Source: Sorghum bicolor (Eukaryota; Streptophyta; Magnoliopsida; Poales; Poaceae). From it: a stretch of 64,000 nucleotides of DNA. Positions 24,440 to 34,360 of the stretch are shown here, one piece after another. Position 1 is the stretch's first letter; the number at the start of each line of letters is the position of its first letter. A program made the position numbers and the translations under genes. The stretch covers positions 46,495,276-46,559,275 of the forward strand of contig NC_012876.2 of the NCBI RefSeq assembly GCF_000003195.3, read 5' to 3'. The notes under the pieces were generated by a model. It had not been told where the DNA came from. It worked only from the letters and a program-made list of their open reading frames with translations, and searched no databases.

Positions 24440-24444
24440 CCTCC
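24440..24444 (+). repeat. Target-site duplication of element B (left)
   Basis: CCTCC directly before LTR1; identical to 59746-59750 directly after LTR2. Confidence 0.9.
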
Positions 24445-25682
24445 TGTTGACGGTCCTTAAGTATCAAATCTAATTATCAAATAAGCAAAGAAAAGGATCT
24501 AAATGAAATCAACATCTAGACTTAGGGTTTTATCTGACATAATTCCACGAGTTTTGGTGTTTGCCTATTTATGCAGGGGGTTACCAGGAAATAAGGAAGA
24601 AAGGCCCACATGTCAGGATTACATAGAGATATCAACGTACCACGCAATTTTCTACCATCTAGAAGACTCCAGAAGCCACGAGACCGAAGCGGAGGCGAAA
24701 CGGGGCCAGGACCTGGGCGCCCGCCCAGCTTCCTTGGGCGCCCGCCCACCTGCCGAGCCCAATCAGGACTCTTTCTCTCGGGAGATCTCCACCGACCTAT
24801 TGGATCCAGAATAACATAGTACCACATCGCCTACCGACCCAAAAACGCATACAAGGGGAGGACTATATAAGGAGACCCCCCTGGCCCCTGGAGAAGACAC
24901 GAAGAAATTATCATAGAGACTGAGGGGTGCCCTCGAAGGAAAACCTCTTCTCTAATTAATATTTCTTTTTAGGCTTAGCAACCAATGTAAGGTAGAAATA
25001 GATCTTCTAGTTTTGTACTAGATTGAGAGAGATAGAGTGGAGGTGTTGATTGGAGGAAGCCCGGCCTGTCGGTGTCTACTCCAAGCTTGTACCTGCGGGA
25101 TCAAGTTCTCCTAACACGAAGCTTGCTCCTAGGATTCTTTAGTATTTCGACTTCTAAATTCTAGTAAGTTCTTGTTTTATTATTCTTATGGTTTATGAGT
25201 TTACTTTAATCTCTTCGCGTAGAGTTTAGAGTAACAATTGCTGACGTAAACGTGGTGTTTATGCTGGGGTACTCGTAGATATTCCTTGACTAGCTGGACC
25301 GTGGTAGTAGTGAGGAACGTGACAATTCCGAGTTACCTTTGTAGATCACATCTCGTTAGCAGGAAGGATAGGGTTTATAGGTGCGGGTCGAACATCCTTT
25401 GTGTTGTCTAGATTCCGTTAGCCTCCCCATTAGAACAGTAGATCATCCTTACCAAGGTTAGAAGGAGACTACGGTTGCAGTCTTCTCTATTTATCACTCA
25501 CATCGAAAGACATTCTTTGTGCCTAAAGGGATAGTAGCAATAGATTTGGTTAGTCAGATGCACCCTTTCTCCCAGTGGTAAAAATATAAATATGATAACT
25601 CTGGATAACCTCCCGGGTGGAATGCTCACCGATATCCGTGCGCTTGCGGATCATTTCCTTATTGCGTTACGAAATATCAACA
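24445..25682 (+). repeat. 5' LTR of element B (1238 bp)
   Basis: Perfect 6-bp terminal inverted repeat (TGTTGA..TCAACA). Contains a duplicated GC-rich motif (24714 and 24735) and a TATA box at 24863. Confidence 0.93.
24863..24872 (+). promoter_or_regulatory. TATA box of B 5' LTR
   Basis: CTATATAAGG, conserved in LTR2 at 59018-59027. Confidence 0.7.
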
Positions 25683-25690
25683 AGCATTTC

Positions 25691-25707
25691 TGGCGCCATT
25701 GCCGGGG
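25691..25707 (+). promoter_or_regulatory. Primer binding site of element B (tRNA-Asp type)
   Basis: TGGCGCCATTGCCGGGG, eight bases after the LTR. From memory the plant tRNA-Asp(GUC) 3' end is complementary with one mismatch. Athila elements commonly use this primer. Confidence 0.75.
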
Positions 25708-25795
25708 AGAAAGACGGTTTGCTGAGATAACATTGAGTCTTGCTATTATCTTGTATTATACTTTTATACTTTTATTCTTTTATCTTTTTATCTTT

Positions 25796-26710
25796 ATGGA
25801 TAACTCAAATTCCATACCTATTATTAAATTCTTTGCACCTTCAGAGACCAACCATAGACCATGGGAGTCAACACGTCCTGCCCCTAATTATGATCTGTGT
25901 CCGGAGTTGATTGCAATAGGTCAAAACCAACCCTTTTCTATAGCTGAGGTCCTATCTTTTAATCAAAAAGATAATGCACTTTTAGCTACACCTAGGGAAT
26001 CTTTTAATTTTTCTATAAATTCTGGTTTAGACCTAGCCCTACAAGATAATGTTTTTCCTAGATATTTTCACATTGGTCTTAGTCATATAACCTTTGGTAG
26101 AGTCTTTCTTTCTTTATCTATTAGTAAAGGAAGGTATGTCTTCATTCATAGACATCCTTCTTGCACTAGTCTTCATAGAAAAATCTTAGAGATAGAGAAG
26201 GAATCATCTCCCATACAAGGAGAGGAAGTTTTAATAGCCGATTTCCAAACATTTCAATCCCATAATTCGGCTATCCAACCCATCCTTGAGCTTAATAATT
26301 TCTACTATGCTCTAGAACATCCCGATAATCCTATGAACCTCTCTAGACATCCCATGCATAAGAAGGAGGATCGAGAAGAGCAACATCAATGGCTAGAGGG
26401 CATTAAAAATCCATGTGCTATCACCATTGAATGGTTAGATAAAACAAACTTGAGAGACAATCCTAGAGGAATTTTAAGCATTCATGAAGAATCATCCTTG
26501 GAGTTTAAGAATAACAACAGTGAGCATGGAAGTTATTTCATAAATACCTCACCGAGTCCTTGCTCATATAAAACATCTCTCCAATCAATTTGTCTCTCCA
26601 TTCTTACCACAATTGAGATCTGCAACCCCCTCTTCCTCTTCGTTTATAAAAACTTTAAAAGGGCGGTTGTCGATGCATATGTCTATAATAAATATTGCAG
26701 ATCTCGTTGA
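25796..26710 (+). CDS. Element B gag-position ORF, function not recognised
   Basis: A 304-codon frame from ATG 25796 (MDNSNSIPIIKFFAP), the first ATG after a T-rich leader following the primer site; the frame is also open upstream to 25592 but that part lies in the LTR. The position is that of gag. The sequence is polar, rich in Ser, Asn, His and Ile, and I see no classical gag major-homology pattern or zinc knuckle. It runs into low-quality sequence toward its C-terminus, so the last 70 residues may be a frameshift product. The 3' part (from 26457) is repeated at 41773-42026. It could be a highly diverged gag or an element-specific protein. Confidence 0.5.
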   Translation: MDNSNSIPIIKFFAPSETNHRPWESTRPAPNYDLCPELIAIGQNQPFSIAEVLSFNQKDNALLATPRESFNFSINSGLDLALQDNVFPRYFHIGLSHITFGRVFLSLSISKGRYVFIHRHPSCTSLHRKILEIEKESSPIQGEEVLIADFQTFQSHNSAIQPILELNNFYYALEHPDNPMNLSRHPMHKKEDREEQHQWLEGIKNPCAITIEWLDKTNLRDNPRGILSIHEESSLEFKNNNSEHGSYFINTSPSPCSYKTSLQSICLSILTTIEICNPLFLFVYKNFKRAVVDAYVYNKYCRSR

Positions 26711-28180
26711 GCTAATCTTGATATAGGTAGGTGTTGGAGGGGAAACCACTTCACCAACATAACTTGATGGTTTCCCAAGGACAAGCTTAGTGTCCTAAAA
26801 CAAGCACTTATCAGATCATAACATGAACTTCTAATTATTTGCAACATTGCCTTGTGTATTGAGCATATAAAGATAATTGTAGAAATATTCCTTCGGGTAT
26901 TCTTGTCACTAACCTTTCCAGGATTGGAGCAAGAAGATCGGATGAATGACAAGCACAGGGTATGTCCAACCAACCATCACACAACATTGAATTAAATTCA
27001 TCCAACTTGAATTTTGTAAAATTCAAGCTTGGGGGAGTACTTTACATAAAAAACATCTTTTGCCATATTGCTACGTTGGTTGTCCTTACCTTTGAGACAT
27101 GCTCAATTTGTTAAATACTAATTACACTACTTCATCTCCACTTAAGTAGATCTCTATAAATGCTCTCATGCTACCTTTATTTGCTTCAGTATATGTCTAG
27201 GTTTGGAATAGTTTCATTTATCTCTTAATTAAGCATGGTGCTTAGTTTAGGAATGATGATCTTACTTCCAAGGGATTTTAAATTAAGCATGGTGCTTAGG
27301 TTAAAATGCCCTTCTAAATCAAATTAGACATGGTGTTTAGGTTGATTTTTAAGCCGATAGTATGCTATAGTAGATATGGGATATTTTGTTGGACTAACCC
27401 CTGCAGGAAAACTTTCAATATCAACCTGGGAAGTCCTGAGATAAACTCGCATTGGAGATGAAGAAAGTGACACATGAAGTTTAACAATTTGCACAAGAAA
27501 GACGTGGCTCATAAGAGATGATTCATGGAGGGTGTCACAAACACAATGCACAACCGCTAAGAAAGGAAAGCTTCCACAAGGTCATACTGTACCATCACTC
27601 TTCAAGTAAGGTAACACCTTAAGGTACTTGACTATCGCTTTTATAAGCTTCTCCTTGGTTCTAGCATTCACATAAATAAAAAGACAAACATGTATGATTT
27701 ATAACTCCAGATCAACCAACTCAATTAATTCAACATGTTTAGTCCTTTAATCTTTGTTCTTAGTACTACCTTCGTGATCCCATGCTCCTAAACATATAAG
27801 CTAATATGTTGCACATTCAATATTTGGAAGATATAAACAAAACATAAATATAGATAGATTATCTTTCCATTAGGTTGAGCCATCTGATCTGATAAATGTT
27901 TCAAATACTACATCTTATTATCCATCAACTTTGTCTTGCTCACTATGCTTAAGGTTAAGAACAAATACACTTTTATTTCTGTTGGTGTTTTCCACCAACA
28001 GAGCCCATGCACTTGATCTCTGCCTTGTCTCTATGAACAGGTACACTTCAAGCAAAACATGGAGGAGTTTTACAACTCCCAGACTCCACCAAGTGAAGGA
28101 CCTGGATCTATGAGCACAAACACACTGAGCAGGATATTGCCAACACCATACTTCGAACTGCTGGGCAAAGAAGAACATGG

Positions 28181-28948
28181 GTGACACCGTATCAAGAGGT
28201 GCAGACGTCAAGGTCCACACCTAATCAATTGATGCACCTAAAGGATGAAGATGGTGGAAAGTCTTGTCCAGAAGACTTAAAACATTGGATCCTTGTCGGA
28301 AGAGGTCAACATCGTCGACTCAAGTCACCTTTCCTGATCAAGAAGGACGACCCTGGTGTTTCAAGCATCGAATGCACAATCAATGGATACTCTTTTCAGA
28401 AGACACTCTACGACACTGGATCTGACGACAACATAATGGCCGCAATCACTTATCAGCTCCTGCATGGAACCATGCCCCTACAACCAATATATATTGCTCA
28501 GATGATTTTCAGGTCATTGACATGGGAGAAGACGAATATGATCCACCCACCATCCTTGGAAGACCGTTCCTCAACACTATCAAAGCAATCATCTACATTG
28601 GAACCGGACAAGTCCACATGTACTTCCCCTCTGAGAAGGTACGCAACTATTTTACCGACCATAACTATATAGTTGAAGACTCTAAGCAGGTCAGGACAAG
28701 ACGACGCAACCGCAACCAAGAGGAGGCAAATCATCAAGAACGGATGGGTAGACTACGAAGGAAAAGTGATAAGGACTGAAGACATACAGCTTGAACAGAA
28801 CTGTCCTGAGGAGACCGTAGCACCGAGTCAGGTGTGGAGGGAGAAGATAGTTATACACGAAGAGAGGCGCCACCGGAATCACCGACTACGCCACCTAGCG
28901 AATCCCAGGACGACTGAGAAAACAGAGAGTCCCGTTCGGATGACATAA
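28181..28948 (+). pseudogene. Element B protease relic (copy 1)
   Basis: Matches domain 2 of the A protease: YDTGSDDNIM near 28410, then a deletion of about 75 bases at 28500 relative to A, a frame change, and ILGRPFLNT. A basic tail (SKQVRTRRRNRN) follows, and in an overlapping frame a segment ending at 28948. No RT follows. Domain 1 of A has no clear counterpart here. Confidence 0.7.
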
Positions 28949-29168
28949 AAATACCGAATGCCTTGCCAAGAGGTAAACTTGGTAGTTACCCTTTCCTTTC
29001 AATTATTCAATTATAATTTGCTTAGTTAATCAGGTTCATGCTATCTTGAAAAGAAAATAAAAATGTTAAAAAAAAATAGTAAGCCCCATGTGAGTATGCT
29101 CATGGCATATAAAACCCATAAGTACATTCATTGTGGTGGCATAAAAATAAAATAAATAAGTTTTCATC

Positions 29169-29213
29169 TTACAATAAAAATATATATAAATAAATATATA
29201 TATATATATAATA
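29169..29213. repeat. TA-rich microsatellite
   Basis: Interrupted (TA)n run in element B; the shorter counterpart is at 44500-44523. Confidence 0.85.
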
Positions 29214-29516
29214 AGTGTATGATCCTGCTAAATAAATAACATTTATTAAGGAAGCTCAACATGATGAAGGCTAGATATTTATGCTAACACTTAATTAGTT
29301 CCACAAGCTTTGTTGTCTATTTGAGCTCCACAGAATTTAAGAATCAAGAAGACTAGCAGACGGAGGACATTCTAATCGCTGTCAGAATGCTGCTGACTTT
29401 CAAATACACCTCTGCCACCTGCTAGCTACATCAAGAGAAATTACGTCAAAATTCAGCTTGGGGAAAAGCACCCCCATTATTCTCGCTGTAGCGAACCCAC
29501 CGTCCCTTTAGCCGAG

Positions 29517-32500
29517 ATGCCTGTAAGACTCGTCGCCGCCGACGACTGGCGCCCGTCATCGATGACGGAGCGCCGGCTGTTAGAGCTTGAGAAGGAGGGA
29601 CTGCTGCGCCGCCGCACCTCGCTGTCGTCGCCAGAGTGGATCGCGCCGCCGGCGAGTCACAGGGCGCCTCAGCCGCCCGAGGGCTACGTGGTGTCGTTCG
29701 CCAAGTTCCACCGCCACGGTCTGGGCGCGCCCCCAAGCCGCTTCATGCGGGCCCTCTGCTTCCATTATGGGGTGGAGCTCCAGCACTTCTCTCCGAACGC
29801 CATCACCGTAGCGGCGGTCTTCGCCGCCGTGTGTGAGGGCTTCCTAGGGATGATGCCGCACTGGGAGCTGTGGCTCCACCTCTACAGGGGCGAGCTGTTT
29901 CACGCCCCCACCGGAACCACGGGCGTAAGGAAGCCCGTGCGGGCCGGTTGCCTCAATCTGGTGCAGAAGACGGGGAAGACGGACCGGCCGCGGGAGTACA
30001 TCCCGGTAGGGTTATCGACCAACCACGCCGGCTGGGACTCCCAGTGGTTCTACCTGCGGAACGACGACAACCTCCTGCCTTCCTACTCGGGCCGTTTGAT
30101 CTTGGAGCGTCCAGCGGACTGGACGTACGGCGTCGTCCAAGCTCATCAGTCTCGGCTCGACCCCCTCCTTGACGCCCTGAAGAAGCTTCGCCAGGAAGGT
30201 TTGACCACCGCCCTCGTCCTCTCGGCCGTCCATCACCGGAGAGTTCTCCCTCTGATGTCACGACCGCTGAGGATGGACGAGATGGGCCCTGGCGTCTCAT
30301 CTCGGGACCTCGAGGCGTGTCGGATGTCCAACGAGGCTCCGGCGGACGATGAAGTCGCGGCCCGAGTCAGGGCTGCCATTGCCGGTGATTTTCAGCCGGA
30401 TCATGTCAACGGCTTCCCCATGAGACCTGACGCAGGCTCGATCGATCTGGTACGCTTTCTTCTTGCGCGCATCCCTGATTCGGGGTTTCCTTTCTCCCCT
30501 CTCTTTTTTCTAAGTCTACTGTAGTTTTGGCAGGGTCGGATTGATGTCCGGTCCTCGAGGCCTCCGGTAAAGGAGGACGAGGTCGATCGCGACAAGCGGC
30601 GCCAATCCGCCGAGAAGCTGAAGTCTGCCAAGGACTCCGCAAAGAAGGGGGAGAAGAAGAAGAACCTCGACCGCCAAGCATTAGAGGCGCGTCGAGCCAA
30701 ATCCAGGCAGAGGGGGGAGCCTGAGGAAGAATCCCCCAATGATGATGACGACGACGACGAGGGCAGCGACGACTCCGAGGGGATGGCGTCGCGCCTCGAT
30801 CGGATTCTCGAGGGCCCGCCTCGAGGTGACGTCGACGCCCCCCGGACGGAGGCGCCAGAGGAGGGTCCGAGCGGATCTCGTCGTCCCCGGGCCGACACTC
30901 CTTCCGCGCCCAAGGCGGGCCAAGACGCACAGCGCCCTCCCCCGGTGCCCAGGGAGAGCGGTCCGGCTAGGTCCCAGGCGTCGGGGCCGCTAACTCGTGG
31001 TCGCGCCGCGGCCTCTGAGAAAGGAGACGCCGGCCGTAGGAGCGCGAGTCCCGGCGTCCGCCAGGCGGGGACCGACGTACCTAAGCCAGTTCCTGCCCTC
31101 GAGGGGCCTAGAGCCCCGACGCGGGGTGGCTCGAGGCCCGCTGGTCGGGGTGGCGGAAGGCGAGCCGTTCTCCCCGTGGGGTATGCCTTTTTGATGTTGC
31201 GGTTTTTGTCCCCCCATTCTTCCACCTTTCCTCATATGACGACCTTTTCTCAGGCTGAAGCGGACCCTTGAGCAGGCCCAACCGTCTATGGCCAAGAGGC
31301 TCAGAACGGGTGCCGCCTCCACGGAACCAGGTTCGTAGTTAATTCCCGAGCGTCGCGATATTCTTACGTTGGTTATCATAACGTCTGACCCTTACCCTTT
31401 ATTTTGTAGGCTCATCCAGCCCCCAACCTCCAGCCGGCATCGAGAGGGCTTCATCTCGTCCCGCGCCTACTCCGCCGCCGCCGACTCATGATGCGGCCCC
31501 CCAGACGCGAGCGTCAGAGGGAGCCCCCGAGCCCCCTCGATTGGGGGTCAAGGGGGAACCCATCACCATCAGCGATACGTCTGATGGCAACGAAACGTCT
31601 GGGGGCGCTCGCCCTATGGAGGAAGAAGCGTCGACCCCCAACGTCGCGGGACGGACTCCCTGGCCTGCAGGCCTTCGAGCTCTCGAGGCGCAAAGGAAGA
31701 TGATGGAGGAGGAGGAGCGGGAGCGCGAGGCGACGCAGCCGTCACTGGAGCAGCAGCAGCAACAACCCCAGCCGGAGGAGCAGCTGCAGCATCAGCAGGA
31801 GGAGCAGCAGCAGCAGCTGGGGCAGCAACAGCAGCTGGGGGGCCAAGAGGACGAGCCACTCGAGCCCCCGCCTCAAGGTTTGGCCGAACCGGCGCCACTG
31901 GCGTCGCAAGAGCCCGGCGATCAAGAGGGAAATTTGCCGGTGTACGGACCTCCCACCCCAGCGTGGCTCCTCCCCGGGGCGCCTGCCGCGATCCGGGCAG
32001 AGTCGGGGCGAGCGGACGGAGTGGTGGCGCTCGCCTGCATGATGCGCACCCCCACCGATCCCGAGTCCGAGATCAAGAGGACGATCTACGGCATGGACGG
32101 GATCGCCCCAGGGTTCCTCCGGGAGCGTCGAGCATGGGAGGACCGCTTTCCCTCTGAGGAGGATGAGATTGGGTCGTCTGGGAGCAAGGACGGTACGTGG
32201 AAGACGGTGGACGACGACGGGCGGTTCCCTTGCCTCGCCGACCTGTTCTTGCGCCACGGGGGTTCCCTCGAGACCGTCGAGAACTTTATCCGTGGCGTCA
32301 AGGCGCGGGCTGATCGGGAGATGGAGAACTGGTGTCCCGATCGGATTCGTATCCGAGCTTCCACCGACCCGTCCGAACCCAATATCTTCCTCGACGACAA
32401 GAAGGAGGTCGAGAAGTGGGAGCATGTCGAGGAGCTCCGCCTTTGGATGAAACACGTGGTGGGGCTCCTATCGGACGTCATCAACAACGGGCTTGGGCCA

Positions 32501-33805
32501 GCTTATTTTGTAAGTGTTTCTCGAGCTCCAGTCTTTGTGGTGCTTTCTGGTTTCTGTATTCTAATCTCTCTGACCCCTGATTCGCAGGATATGAAAGAGA
32601 CCTCTCGCATCAAGTCCAGCTTCATACATGCCACGAGGGGCGGATGGGAGCAGCTTCCCCTCCTCAAGGATCAACTCCTCAAGTCGCAGGAAAAGCTGCT
32701 TAAAGCTTACAAAGATCTCATAGCACTCGAGGAGGAGAAGAAGGTGAGGGAGGCTGCTTTGGCCGAGGCCCGAGAGGTCTCGAAGAAGGCGGAGGAGGAG
32801 GCGATACAGCTACGGGAGCGGGCTCTTACGGTCGAGGAGGCCGCGTCCAGAGCCCGGGAGGAGGCCTTGTCCTACAAGAGCGTTATTGCGGACCTGGACA
32901 AGGAGAAGGGCCTTCTCCAAACCGACCTGGACTCCCTCCGCGATACCTTCCAGAAGATGAAAGTGGCGTATGTGGACAATGAGGTCGCCAGGGGTGCCGC
33001 CGAGGACACAAAGAAGAAGGCCCTCGAAGAGCTCGAGATGGAGCGAGCTCGATCCCGCAGTCTCTCTGACGACGTCGAGCGTCTGAAGGGAGAATTGCTG
33101 GAGAAGAGTGGAGCCGTTGCTCAGGCTGGCAGGGTGATCGAAGATCTCCGCGTCGCCAATACTGAGCTGGCGCGCTCCAACAGAGAGATCGAGCGTGCCA
33201 ACACCAGATTGGTCGGCGAGAACACGGCCCTAGAGGAGAGCATCAAAGGTATGTTCCCTTTGTCGAATTTCCTTTTCGAGGTGTGCTTGAGTTTTTCCTA
33301 AAGCTTCTTTGTATTGGCCTTTACAGGGCTCAAGGACGAACTCCTAGCCGCCCAAGCCGAGGCTCGCAACGCCAAGGCTCAGCTCGAGGCTGAGGTTGCT
33401 TTGAACCGTCGAGTGCGGACGGCGATAAGCGATCTCTCGACCTCTTGGGAGGTCGAGCCTATGGATGAGTCGAGGGAGGACGCCCGAGGCGACGCCCTGA
33501 TCGACCAGTTGTGCTACATAGGCGCGACGCTGCGAGATCGGGTGCGGGACGCCCTCCACATCGGGGTGAAGCGGGCGATGGCGGTTGTCTGCTCGGGCTT
33601 CTCCTACGACATGGAGGTGGTGTCCCACGGCTTCGTCACCGACATCTCCAAGACCGACGCGGAGAACGAGGAGAGGCTCCATGCCTTGATCGACGACGCG
33701 GAGGCTCCTGGGGAAAGGTTGGCCAAGCTCTTCGAGCCTGAGGTGCTCCCTCCTGAGGCTAGCTCGGGCGGAGGCGAGGGCGGTGAGGATCGTGCCGCGG
33801 ACTGA
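29517..33805 (+). CDS. Spliced antisense gene of E: Transposase_28-like domain plus coiled coil
   Basis: Six exons inferred by hand: 29517-30449, 30534-31180, 31254-31330, 31410-32509, 32588-33248, 33327-33805. All five introns (84, 73, 79, 78, 77 bp) are GT..AG and the joined frame is open for 1298 codons. Exon 1 holds a putative gypsy-type transposon domain (RFMRALCFHYGVELQHFSPN, CEGFLG, WFYLRND). Exons 2-4 encode a Lys/Asp/Pro-rich linker with an acidic run and a poly-Gln tract (residues about 664-697). Exons 5-6 encode a long Ala/Glu/Lys/Leu coiled coil and a short C-terminal domain. It lies convergent with pol. Only 29 bases of E precede the ATG, so its promoter is absent here. Similar antisense ORFs are known in Tat elements; role unknown. 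Confidence 0.8.
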
Positions 33806-34360
33806 GGCCTGCGAGCCTGCTCTGGGCGCCTGAGGCCCCTTGTATGATACTTTATTAATTCTGCTGTTACACGATATAGTATCTTTTTATAATTTGTTAA
33901 CTGCTTATTTGTCTTTCCGCTCGAGGTTCCTTTGTTTCTCTTTGTTCCTACGTTTGTATCCCTTGCTCGATCTTTCGTCAAAAACAACCTCGATTACTTC
34001 AAGGGTGAGGAAGTGAGTAGAGTTTCCGTAGCCTAGGGGCGTGGGAGTTCTCCGGCTCATTATCCCTCGGCCTTTGAGGGGCTCGAGGCGCCTTAGCTAC
34101 TCGAACCGTGCAAGGTTTACCAAGCAAGAAAAGAAAATTTCTTGGCTTTTTCGACGCTTGGGGAGGGGTCGTCCCTCTGGTAGCCCCCGAGGGGGTGCGG
34201 ACTATGATGGGTCATGGTTGGCATCCCCTTTTAACGTCGAGACTATGACTCGTAACTATTTTTGGTACAGAAAGAAGCCGCTCGAGGGAAAGACTTTATT
34301 TATTCATGCGTTCATTTACAAAGTCTTCGTACAAAATGTAGGATCGTAAATCTAGGACTT
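33806..34360. other. Spacer between convergent E antisense gene and pol
   Basis: 555 bases with AT-rich ends. Reverse-strand AATAAATAAA at 34295-34304 lies just after the pol stop and may serve polyadenylation. No ORF. Confidence 0.6.

Larger units (their letters stand above)
26457..29487 (+). repeat. 3 kb direct duplication, copy 1 (left of E)
   Basis: Nearly identical to 41773-44798: I count about 8 substitutions, all transitions, plus length changes in an A run and the TA tract. Both are internal B sequence. Copy 1 ends abruptly in E sequence at 29488. Confidence 0.93.

Noticed and set aside
27918..28220. 100-codon reverse ORF repeated identically at 43234-43536
   Set aside because: Repeated only because the 3 kb segment is duplicated; no known domain, no promoter, overlaps B internal sequence.
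29488..29516. Possible remaining 3' LTR end of E at the left junction
   Set aside because: No TGTCGG-type terminus or LTR sequence is present; only 29 bases precede the ATG.
30401..31225. 274-codon reverse ORF
   Set aside because: Mirror of exons 1-3 of the E antisense gene; no domain.
32510..32587. Reading through the fourth E intron as coding
   Set aside because: The 78-bp segment is in frame and open, but it has GTAAGT and TCGCAG ends and encodes a hydrophobic stretch that interrupts a charged coiled-coil protein.
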